Under the pieces are notes generated by a model. That model was given only the letters and a program-made list of their open reading frames with translations. It had not been told where the DNA came from and did no database searches. This document shows, piece by piece, positions 9,587-17,521 of a stretch of DNA of 64,000 bases; the first letter of the stretch is position 1, and each line of letters begins with the position of its first letter. A program made the position numbers and the translations under genes. The stretch spans positions 83,295-147,294 of the forward strand of contig NZ_LRAC01000172.1 in assembly GCF_001517085.1 (NCBI RefSeq), written 5' to 3'. The DNA comes from Paenibacillus sp. DMB5. Lineage in GTDB: Bacteria > Bacillota > Bacilli > Paenibacillales > Paenibacillaceae.

Positions 9587-10036
9587 ATGTGGAATAAACG
9601 TAAGCAGGCTGCGCCGTTCAGGCCGACGGATTCGCTGATCGGCCACGGGGGCAATCTGGAGGGCAAGGTGCAGTGTGATACGAATCTGCGGATTGAGGGG
9701 AACTTCAGCGGAGAAATCCAGTGTCAGGGCACTGTTACAATCGGCGAACAGGGAACCGTACGGTCCTCAATCAAGGCAAGAGAAATCATCATCGCCGGAA
9801 AAGTGTACGGTGACGTCACAGCGGATCAGCGGCTCACCATGACAGGCACTGGTCAGCTGCACGGCAACATTCTGGCGGGCACGCTGAGCATTATGGAAGG
9901 CAGTGTGCTGAACGGCTCAATCGCTACAGCCGAACAACCTGCAGCCTTGCTGTCAGATGCTTCCGCCGGGGCGGAAAACACGGACAAAGCAGGCAAGCGC
10001 GGGTCCAAGCAGCAGGGCAAACGCGAAGCAGGCTAA
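9587..10036 (+). CDS. Bactofilin (polymer-forming cytoskeletal protein)
   Basis: A 149-residue DUF583 protein. The central part (about 20-115) is made of short beta-helix rungs such as NLEGKVQCDTNLRIEGNFSG, EGQ/QGTVTIGEQGTV and LHGNILAGTLSIMEG, typical of bactofilins that self-assemble into filaments without nucleotides. The N-terminal tail is short and basic; the C-terminal tail is Ala/Lys/Gly rich and disordered. The ATG at 9587 is preferred because GGCGGG lies just upstream; an in-frame ATG at 9566 is possible. It forms a two-gene operon with the upstream M23 peptidase and ends at a terminator that begins within its stop codon. Confidence 0.92.
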   Translation: MWNKRKQAAPFRPTDSLIGHGGNLEGKVQCDTNLRIEGNFSGEIQCQGTVTIGEQGTVRSSIKAREIIIAGKVYGDVTADQRLTMTGTGQLHGNILAGTLSIMEGSVLNGSIATAEQPAALLSDASAGAENTDKAGKRGSKQQGKREAG

Positions 10037-10066
10037 GCGGGCAGTGCCCGCTTAGCCTCACTTTTA
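10033..10066 (+). terminator. Rho-independent terminator after bactofilin
   Basis: CTAAGCGGGC and GCCCGCTTAG make a perfect 10-bp stem with a 3-base AGT loop, followed after CCTCA by CTTTTATT. The stem includes the gene's stop codon. Confidence 0.85.
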
Positions 10067-10084
10067 TTACATCAGATGACCTGT

Positions 10085-10865
10085 TTAAGCAGCTACATCC
10101 CTTTTACTGAAGACAAGCCAGGAAACGGCCAGGAACAGCACATAGTACGCAGCCAGCACTGCAACCGAGAAGCCAAGGCTGACCCCTCCCGGACCTGTAT
10201 CGCTGAGCAAATAGCCCCGCAGGTCCATATGGGTAAAGATCAGATACTTGGCCCACTCGAAGCGTTCAGGATTAAAAATCTGGACAAAATATTTTGGTGA
10301 ACATGATAAACAGCGACAGTCCGATCGCCAGCCCGCTTGCGCGGAAGACACTGGAGACCATAAAGGCAAGGGCTGCTGTCAGGAACAGCTCAATGTAGCG
10401 GCAGAACAAATCCATGAACGAGTATTCCGCCGGGGTCCAGGACATCAGATTGGTTACATCAGAGGTATCCTGCCCGGAGAAAATGAGCGATGACGCATAT
10501 CCGAAAGCAACCAGCACAGCGGTGCTGAGCAAGCTGAACAGGATCATCGAAATGTATTTCGAGAGCAGAATTTTGGAGCGGCTCCACGGACGGATCAGCA
10601 GCAGCTTGATGGTTCCCCAGGAAAATTCACCGGCCACAGCATCAGAAGCGATCACCACCGTAAAGATGGTATTCAAAAAGAAGGAGATTGTTACCGTCAG
10701 CTGAAAATTATCCCACACTCCAACCGGGTCAGAACTGCTTGTAAAATAAATCAGTGCCGGAAACAGCGCACTCATGAGTCCCAAGATAACCAGCATAACC
10801 CATGTGCGGACCCGGCTGTAAATCTTGATGTTCTCATTATGTATGAGAGCTGCGAACTCACCCAA
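10085..10865 (-). pseudogene. ABC-2 type transporter permease, frameshifted
   Basis: Membrane subunit of a two-gene ABC exporter; the pieces 10272-10865 and 10085-10300 together give about 260 residues with six membrane helices and the typical AGEFSWGTIKLLLIRPWSRSK loop. The frame breaks between 10286 and 10296, in an A4-TAT-T4 stretch: reading changes from FTKIFCPDF-stop to KYFVQIFNPERFEWAKYL. One extra A, or one base missing from each of the A and T runs, would explain it. The likely start is the TTG at 10863-10865, with GGAGG eight bases upstream and an 8-bp overlap with the ATPase gene. Sequence error is as likely as a true pseudogene. Confidence 0.8.
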
Positions 10866-11787
10866 TGCCTTCACCTCCGGTAATCTCCAGGAATTGATCT
10901 TCAAGTGACCGTGACAGCGCCCTGATGCTATATACTTTGAAGCCTGCCGCCACAAGTTTTGCATTCAGCTCAGCAATGTCCTCACGTCCGGCCTCCACGG
11001 AGATCCCCCCGTTTTTTAACACGCCTTGTCCCAGCACGGCCAGCGCACCCTCAGGATCATCAACCTCAAACAGCGTTTCCGTGACCGGCAATACAGCGTC
11101 CCCCACTGCTTTCAGCTGCTTGACATCAATCAGCCGGCCGTTCTGGATAATGGCCACGCTGTCACACATCAGCTCCATCTCGGACAGCAGGTGGCTGGAG
11201 ACAAATACGGTCGTACCCTCCTCCTGGCACAGCCGCCGCAAATAATCGCGCAGCTCCCGGATGCCCTGGGGGTCAAGACCATTCGTCGGCTCATCCAGGA
11301 TCAGCAGCTTCGGCCGGTGCAGCAGGGCCTGGGCCACACCCAGCCGCTGGCGCATGCCAAGCGAGTAGGTTTTGACTTTGTCATTAATTCTCTGGCCAAG
11401 CCCGACCAGCTGCACAACCTCATCAATCCGCTGCTTCGTAACACCGGGAATCATCCGGGCATACTGGCGCAGATTCTGGTACCCGCTCAGGAACTTGTAC
11501 ATTTCCGGATTCTCCACAATTGCGCCGACATTGGCCACAGCCTCTTCAAAATGATCCTTGATGCTGCGTCCGCAGATCAGAATATCGCCGCGGCTGATCG
11601 AGATCAGACCGACCATCATGCGGATCGTAGTTGTTTTCCCGGCGCCATTGGGCCCAAGGAACCCGAAGATTTGTCCGGGCGGAATATCCAGCGTCAGATC
11701 ACTTACCAGTGTTTTGGAGCCGATTTTTTTGGTCACCCCCATCAGGCTGGCTACAGGCTTATTCGCTGATTCTGCCGTAAGTGGCAT
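10858..11787 (-). CDS. ABC transporter ATP-binding protein
   Basis: A 309-residue ATPase of the CcmA/bacitracin-export-like class. Walker A is GPNGAGKTT (about 45-53), the Q-loop region reads VGAIVENPEMY, the signature is YSLGMRQRLGVAQAL, Walker B is LLILDEPTNGLDP and the switch His is in SSHLLSEM. A C-terminal extension of about 80 residues is typical of the group. It overlaps the permease gene by 8 bp, so the two subunits are translationally coupled. The substrate cannot be told from sequence; self-resistance or lipid/peptide export are common for this class. No linked two-component system is present. Confidence 0.93.
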   Translation of the reverse strand: MPLTAESANKPVASLMGVTKKIGSKTLVSDLTLDIPPGQIFGFLGPNGAGKTTTIRMMVGLISISRGDILICGRSIKDHFEEAVANVGAIVENPEMYKFLSGYQNLRQYARMIPGVTKQRIDEVVQLVGLGQRINDKVKTYSLGMRQRLGVAQALLHRPKLLILDEPTNGLDPQGIRELRDYLRRLCQEEGTTVFVSSHLLSEMELMCDSVAIIQNGRLIDVKQLKAVGDAVLPVTETLFEVDDPEGALAVLGQGVLKNGGISVEAGREDIAELNAKLVAAGFKVYSIRALSRSLEDQFLEITGGEGIG

Positions 11788-11867
11788 TCCTTCACTTCCT
11801 TTCTTTCGTTTATAAAATGAAATAATTTTAGATTGAACAAAGAAATATCCTGTATTAGGATTAGCCG

Positions 11868-12053
11868 TGACTCCAGAGAATATTTGGACTTCCGGCCGCT
11901 GCCCTTCTGCAGATTTCTTTATTTATACCGTTCTTAACGGTTGAAATCCGCAGACTGCCTATGCTTCCGTAGCGAGCTTTTCTGCGAAAAGCTTTCAGGC
12001 GGTCGCTACGCTCCTCCAGTTCCAAAATTCCCCTCCGTCACTCTTCCTTTAAC
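11868..12053. repeat. Dispersed intergenic repeat, copy A
   Basis: About 185 bp that align with 45846-46029 in the same orientation. The core of 79 bases (from TATGCTTCCG to CCTCTCCG) differs at eight positions. It holds a nested hairpin: inner stem AGCTTTTC/GAAAAGCT (11975-11993) with loop TGC, and outer stem CGTAGCG/CGCTACG (11968-11974 and 12004-12010). The other copy has AGCTTTCC/GGAAAGCT, a compensatory T-A to C-G change, which supports selection on structure. It lies between co-oriented genes and has no coding potential that I trust. Confidence 0.8.
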
Positions 12054-12458
12054 ATAAAATTCCCAGTTAAATCTATATAGCCATTTCATTTTATATATTT
12101 TCCATTTTACCACATCCTGCCTTTTTCCTGAAAACCAGGGAAAAAGGAAGAGTTAACTAACTAATAGACGGTTTAATAGGACGGTAACCCTGCATATATA
12201 GAAAATTATAAGAAGAATGTCGCTCCATGCGCCCCCCTCTACCTATAAGCCCGAATTAACCGCCGCCAATCTTTAAATAGGACAATGTTCAACAGAAATA
12301 ATGGGATTTTCCCCTCTATTGCGGCTCACTCTGGTTACTTTGAGGATGTTCCTGCATTTGGGACTGAGCAGACAAGCCTGCTTTATTGTAGGTAATCCAT
12401 TATTAGCAATCTATCATGCTTAGGATAGTGGGATGGCAACAACTATTCCGGTACATAT
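12054..12458. other. Intergenic stretch without recognised features
   Basis: About 400 bp between the dispersed repeat and the gltB terminator. It is A/T rich with several short T-runs. I see no convincing small gene, RNA or promoter in it. Confidence 0.5.
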
Positions 12459-12507
12459 GAGAAAGGGCCGTATCCTTCGCCAAGCGGAAGAATACAGCCC
12501 TTTTCTC
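12459..12507. terminator. Bidirectional terminator after gltB
   Basis: GAGAAAGGGCCGTATCCTTC pairs with GAAGAATACAGCCCTTTTCTC with two single mismatches and an eight-base loop, 42 bp past the gltB stop. On the minus strand the stem is flanked by a T-rich 3' arm. Confidence 0.75.
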
Positions 12508-12549
12508 ATTATTCCATTAAGCCGGTCAAAAAGACACGGCTATGATGAT

Positions 12550-15500
12550 TTAGCCTCCAACACGCGCAAGCTCACGCATATTGGCTTCAAAAGCAGCCAT
12601 TAGGGCAGCTTCGCCGGTCAGGCCGGTCTGCTCAACCTTGCGGATCTGCTCCAGCATCCGTTTGTAATCCTTCGGAATGACGCGGACGAACTTAGGCAGC
12701 GACGCTTCCCAGGAGTCCAGAATCCGGCCTGCGGCAGCACTGCCTGTAAGCTCGGCATGACGGCTGATCAGCTTGTGCAGCTCAGCTGCTTCCTCAGCTT
12801 CTTCAACCCGCTCCAGCAGGACCATTTCCAGATTACAGCGTTTGATGAAGCTGTTCTCCGGATCGTAGACATAGGCGATACCGCCGGACATCCCTGCCGC
12901 GAAGTTGCGGCCGGTTGCACCCAGCACGGCTACGCGGCCGCCGGTCATATACTCACAGCCGTGGTCACCCACGCCTTCTACGACTACATTCGCACCGGAG
13001 TTGCGGACCGCGAAACGTTCGCCGGCAATACCGTTGATGTACGCTTCTCCGCCGGTTGCCCCGTAGAGCGCCGTGTTTCCGATAATGATGTTATCTTCGG
13101 CGGCAAAGGTAGCCTTAGGCGACGGCTTGATGATCAGCTTGCCGCCGGACAGCCCCTTACCCACATAGTCATTGGAGTCGCCTTCGACCGTAATCGTGAT
13201 CCCCTTAGGTACGAAAGCACCAAGACTTTGTCCGGCAGAGCCGGTGAAGTTCAGGCGGATCGTATCATCCGGCAGCCCGGCAGCCCCGTATTTACGGGTC
13301 AGCTCACTGCCCAGGATGGTGCCGACAGCACGGTTGACGTTGGTAATCGGCAGGGATACCTCCACCGGCTGGCCGGATTCCAGTGCCGGAGCCGCCAGAT
13401 CGAGCAGCTTCGATACATCAATCGTTTCTTCCAGGCCGTGGTTCTGGAACTTGCTGCGGAAGCGGGTGCTTCCTTCCGGCAGTTCCGGCGTATGCAGCAG
13501 GCCGCTCAGATCGACACCCTTCTTCTTCCAGTGGTAATCAGCATGGACAGCATCCAGGCAATCCGTACGTCCAACCATCTCTTCAATGGTCCGGAATCCA
13601 AGCTCTGCCATAATCTCGCGCAGATCCTGAGCCACAAAGGTCATGAAGTTAACGACATGCTGCGGATCGCCGGTAAAGTTTTTGCGCAGATCCGGATTCT
13701 GGGTAGCAACGCCGACCGGACAGGTGTCCATCTGGCAGACGCGCATCATGATACAGCCTACCGCTACGAGCGGCGCGGTTGCAAATCCGTATTCTTCGGC
13801 TCCCAGCAGTACAGCTACCGCAAGGTCGCGCCCGCTGAGCATTTTGCCGTCAGTTTCAAGTACAACACGGTCACGCAGATTGTTCAGCATAAGCGTCTGG
13901 TGAGTCTCGGCAAGGCCGAGCTCCCACGGCAGACCGGCATGGCGGATCGAGTTCATCGGGGAAGCCCCGGTACCGCCGTCATAACCGCTGATCAGGATAA
14001 TGTCGGCACGGCCTTTGGCTACGCCGGCAGCAATCGTTCCGACACCAACCTCAGACACCAGCTTCACGTTAATGCTGGCCCGCGGATTAGCGTTCTTCAG
14101 ATCATAGATCAGCTCTGCCAGATCCTCGATTGAGTAGATGTCATGATGCGGCGGCGGCGAGATCAGGCCTACGCCTGCTGTAGAGCCGCGCACTTCCGCT
14201 ACCCAAGGATAAACCTTGCGGCCCGGAAGCTGTCCGCCTTCACCAGGCTTCGCTCCCTGTGCCATCTTGATCTGGATCTCATCGGCGTTCACCAGATAGT
14301 TCGAGGTTACCCCGAAACGTCCCGATGCCACTTGTTTGATTGCACTGCGGCGGGAATCGCCGTTAGCGTCAGGAATGAAGCGGGCCGGATCTTCCCCGCC
14401 CTCACCGGTGTTGCTCTTTCCGCCGATGCGGTTCATTGCAATCGCCAGCGTCTCATGGGCTTCCTTACTGATGGAGCCGAATGACATTGCTCCGGTCTTA
14501 AAGCGTTTCATGATCGATTCTGCCGGTTCAACCTCATCCAGCGGAACCGGCTGGTTCACGGATTTGAATTCCAGCATGGAGCGGATCGTCTGGTGCTTCT
14601 TGCTCTCCCCTTGAACAAGCGCGGCATATTTCTTATACAGCGCGTAGTCACCGCTTCGTACAGAATGCTGCAGCAGATGAATGGTCTGCGGGTTGAACAA
14701 ATGATCTTCCCCGTCACTGCGCCATTGATAATCACCGCCGGAATCGAGCACCTTGTCGTTGCCGTCCTTATCAGTGAATGCGCGGTTGTGGTGCATCAGG
14801 GCTTCAGCCGCCACTTCCGCAAGGCCGATACCGCCGATGCGGGAAGGTGTCCAGGTGAAGTAACGGTCCACGAACTCTGTGCTCAGGCCGACCGCTTCAA
14901 AAATCTGTGCGCCGCGGTACGACTGAATCGTGGAGATCCCCATTTTGGACAATATTTTAACTACGCTCTTAGTCGCAGCCTTAATGTAGTTCTTAACAGC
15001 CTTCTCATGCGAGATGCCGCGCAGCAGACCCTGGCCGATCATATCGTCCAGACTCTCAAAAGCAAGATAAGGATTGACTGCACTCACGCCGTAACCGAGC
15101 AGCAGCGCGTAATGATGCACTTCACGCGGTTCGCCGGACTCCAGCAGAATGCTGACTTTGGTCCGCGATCCGGAGCGGATCAGATGGTGATGCAGGCTGG
15201 ATACAGCCAGCAGCGCCGGAATGGCTGCATTCTCACGGTCTACGCCGCGGTCAGACAGGATAAGGATATTGTGGCCTTTGGCCATTACACGGTCAGCCGC
15301 TTCATTCATGCGCTCAAGCGCGATGCGCATGCCTTCCGCTCCAAGCTCAGCCGGGAACAGAATCGGAATCGACATCGACTTGAAGCCGGCACGGCGGACG
15401 TGGCGGATCTTGGCGAAATCCTCATTTGAGAGGATCGGCGACTCCAGGGAGATCTGCCGGCAGCTCTCCGGTTCAGGCTTCAGCAGGTTGCGTTCCGGAC

Positions 15501-17148
15501 CGATTGTGGTAGCTGTAGACGTAACCAGCTCCTCACGGATGGCATCAATCGGCGGATTGGTTACCTGAGCGAACATTTGTTTAAAGTAGTTGTAGAGACG
15601 CTGCGGACGGTCCGAGAGCACAGCCAGCGGGGCATCATAGCCCATCGAGCCGACGGCTTCGGCGCCGGTGGAGGCCATAGGCTCAAGCACCTTGCGCAGA
15701 TCTTCAAAGGTATAGCCGAACGACTGCTGCAGCTGCTGCACATTGTCATGCTTAGGATTCGGCAGCTCAGGCGCTTCAGGAAGCTGATCCAGACCGATCA
15801 GGTGCTCATCGAGCCACTGGCGGTAAGGCTGCTCGGAGGCGATTTGGGCTTTTACTTCCTCATCCGAGATAATCCGGCCCTGCTTCGTGTCAACCAGCAG
15901 CATACGTCCCGGTCTCAGCCGGTCTTTGTATAATACATCCTCTGCCGGAATATCAAGCACTCCCGCTTCCGAGGACAGAATAATCATATCGTCTTTGGTT
16001 ACATAATAACGCGCAGGACGCAGACCGTTGCGGTCAAGCATCGCACCTATTTGCACACCGTCGGTAAAGCCCATTGCGGCCGGCCCGTCCCACGGCTCCA
16101 TCAGCGTGCTGTGATACTCGTAGAATGCCTTCTTCTCTTCGCTCATAGTCTCATGGTTGCTCCAAGGCTCAGGAACCATCATCATGGCTACATGCGGCAG
16201 GGAGCGTCCGCTGAGATAGAGGAATTCAAAGGTGTTATCGAACATAGCGGTATCCGAACCGTCAGGATTGACAATCGGCTTGATTTTGCCGAGGGATTCC
16301 CCGAATACTTCACTCTTGAACAAGGACTGGCGGGCATGCATCCAGTTCACATTCCCCCGCAGCGTATTAATCTCACCGTTGTGGATCATGAAGCGGTACG
16401 GGTGGGCACGCTCCCAGCTCGGGAACGTATTCGTGCTGAAACGGGAGTGAACGAGGGCAATTGCCGACTCCAGCTCTTCATTCTGCAGATCCAGGTAGAA
16501 CTGGCCTACCTGCTCGGTTGTCAGCATGCCTTTGTATACGATCTTGCGGCAGGACATGCTTGGCATATAAAAGGATTCAGCCTCTTCAACACCGCCGTAG
16601 CGGATAGCGAGCTCTGCACGCTTGCGGATTACAAACAGCTTGCGTTCAAAGGCCAGCTCATCAGCAAGGCCTTCGGAACGGCCGATAAACACCTGGCGTA
16701 CATAAGGCTTGGCAGCCTTAGCGGTTTTGCCCAGCATTTCATCATAGGTGGGAACATCACGGTATCCCAGCACTGTCTGGCCTTCTTCAGCAATAATCTC
16801 GCTTAACAGAGCTTCATGACGGGTGCGGATCTCCTCGTTATGAGACAAAAAGATCATGCCCACGCCATATTGGCCCTGTTCCGGCAGCTCAAAGCCAAGC
16901 TTTCTGGCTTCACCGGCAAAGAAACGGTGCGGAATTTGCAGCATAATGCCGGCTCCGTCACCGGAGTTCGGCTCGCTTCCCTGTCCGCCGCGATGCTCCA
17001 TATTAAAGAGCATGGTCAAAGCGTTGCTTACGATATCATGGGAAGGTTTACCTTTAATATGGGCAACAAAGCCCATGCCGCATGCATCTTTTTCGAACTG
17101 GGGATCATAAAGACCTTGTTTGTTGGGCAGTTCAGTGTGTCTCATCAT
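12550..17148 (-). CDS. gltB: Glutamate synthase, large subunit
   Basis: NADPH- or ferredoxin-dependent glutamate synthase alpha subunit, converting glutamine and 2-oxoglutarate to two glutamates. The 1532 residues carry all expected parts: Cys23 in DACGMGF, the N-terminal nucleophile after propeptide removal (class II amidotransferase, 23-430); the central domain; the FMN-binding synthase domain with GGKSNTGEGGED and PGEGGQLPG; the 3Fe-4S cluster motif C-x5-C-x4-C in CIMMRVCQMDTC; and the C-terminal GXGXG beta-helix domain. The ATG at 17146-17148 has AGAAAGG six bases upstream. The small subunit gltD is not adjacent on either side, so it lies elsewhere or the enzyme uses another partner. Confidence 0.97.
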   Translation of the reverse strand: MMRHTELPNKQGLYDPQFEKDACGMGFVAHIKGKPSHDIVSNALTMLFNMEHRGGQGSEPNSGDGAGIMLQIPHRFFAGEARKLGFELPEQGQYGVGMIFLSHNEEIRTRHEALLSEIIAEEGQTVLGYRDVPTYDEMLGKTAKAAKPYVRQVFIGRSEGLADELAFERKLFVIRKRAELAIRYGGVEEAESFYMPSMSCRKIVYKGMLTTEQVGQFYLDLQNEELESAIALVHSRFSTNTFPSWERAHPYRFMIHNGEINTLRGNVNWMHARQSLFKSEVFGESLGKIKPIVNPDGSDTAMFDNTFEFLYLSGRSLPHVAMMMVPEPWSNHETMSEEKKAFYEYHSTLMEPWDGPAAMGFTDGVQIGAMLDRNGLRPARYYVTKDDMIILSSEAGVLDIPAEDVLYKDRLRPGRMLLVDTKQGRIISDEEVKAQIASEQPYRQWLDEHLIGLDQLPEAPELPNPKHDNVQQLQQSFGYTFEDLRKVLEPMASTGAEAVGSMGYDAPLAVLSDRPQRLYNYFKQMFAQVTNPPIDAIREELVTSTATTIGPERNLLKPEPESCRQISLESPILSNEDFAKIRHVRRAGFKSMSIPILFPAELGAEGMRIALERMNEAADRVMAKGHNILILSDRGVDRENAAIPALLAVSSLHHHLIRSGSRTKVSILLESGEPREVHHYALLLGYGVSAVNPYLAFESLDDMIGQGLLRGISHEKAVKNYIKAATKSVVKILSKMGISTIQSYRGAQIFEAVGLSTEFVDRYFTWTPSRIGGIGLAEVAAEALMHHNRAFTDKDGNDKVLDSGGDYQWRSDGEDHLFNPQTIHLLQHSVRSGDYALYKKYAALVQGESKKHQTIRSMLEFKSVNQPVPLDEVEPAESIMKRFKTGAMSFGSISKEAHETLAIAMNRIGGKSNTGEGGEDPARFIPDANGDSRRSAIKQVASGRFGVTSNYLVNADEIQIKMAQGAKPGEGGQLPGRKVYPWVAEVRGSTAGVGLISPPPHHDIYSIEDLAELIYDLKNANPRASINVKLVSEVGVGTIAAGVAKGRADIILISGYDGGTGASPMNSIRHAGLPWELGLAETHQTLMLNNLRDRVVLETDGKMLSGRDLAVAVLLGAEEYGFATAPLVAVGCIMMRVCQMDTCPVGVATQNPDLRKNFTGDPQHVVNFMTFVAQDLREIMAELGFRTIEEMVGRTDCLDAVHADYHWKKKGVDLSGLLHTPELPEGSTRFRSKFQNHGLEETIDVSKLLDLAAPALESGQPVEVSLPITNVNRAVGTILGSELTRKYGAAGLPDDTIRLNFTGSAGQSLGAFVPKGITITVEGDSNDYVGKGLSGGKLIIKPSPKATFAAEDNIIIGNTALYGATGGEAYINGIAGERFAVRNSGANVVVEGVGDHGCEYMTGGRVAVLGATGRNFAAGMSGGIAYVYDPENSFIKRCNLEMVLLERVEEAEEAAELHKLISRHAELTGSAAAGRILDSWEASLPKFVRVIPKDYKRMLEQIRKVEQTGLTGEAALMAAFEANMRELARVGG

Positions 17149-17454
17149 ACGCAACCTTTCTATTCTAAAGTAGTACCTTGATTCTCAGGAAAATGTTACA
17201 AAGAAATACTTAATATTTATTCAAGCCAGATTGGTTATATAAGTTTATCATCGACCTGACATGAGCGCAATTTAAAGTTTTTTATGAGTTTGATTAACAT
17301 TTGTTTTTACGGTACAGCTTTACTGAGCGAAAGTGTAAAAAAACTTTATCATGCATATTTATGCATAACCGATGTATAAGTCCTTATCCAATGAAAACGC
17401 TTCAGAGGGTTTTCTTTTTCACTATGTACTCTTTTTTATGGACTTTTCCGCATA

Positions 17455-17490
17455 TAAAAAACACAAGGGCGCCCCCGCAAGGACGCCCTT
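17455..17490 (-). terminator. Terminator for yhgE
   Basis: On the minus strand AAGGGCG and CGCCCTT (17465-17490) form a G/C stem followed by GTGTTTTTTATA. It lies 32 bp after the yhgE stop. The remaining 270 bp up to gltB are A/T rich and must hold the gltB promoter, which I cannot place with confidence. Confidence 0.75.
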
Positions 17491-17521
17491 TGTTCATATC
17501 AGCCATTTTCAGATAATGTGA

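Noticed and set aside
10866..10964. N-terminal extension of the ABC permease
   Set aside because: It lies inside the ATPase gene in another frame, has no ribosome binding site and no membrane segment; the TTG at 10865 fits better.
12757..17181. Several long plus-strand open frames opposite gltB
   Set aside because: All lie within a well-conserved glutamate synthase gene; codon bias of the real strand leaves the antisense frames open by chance.
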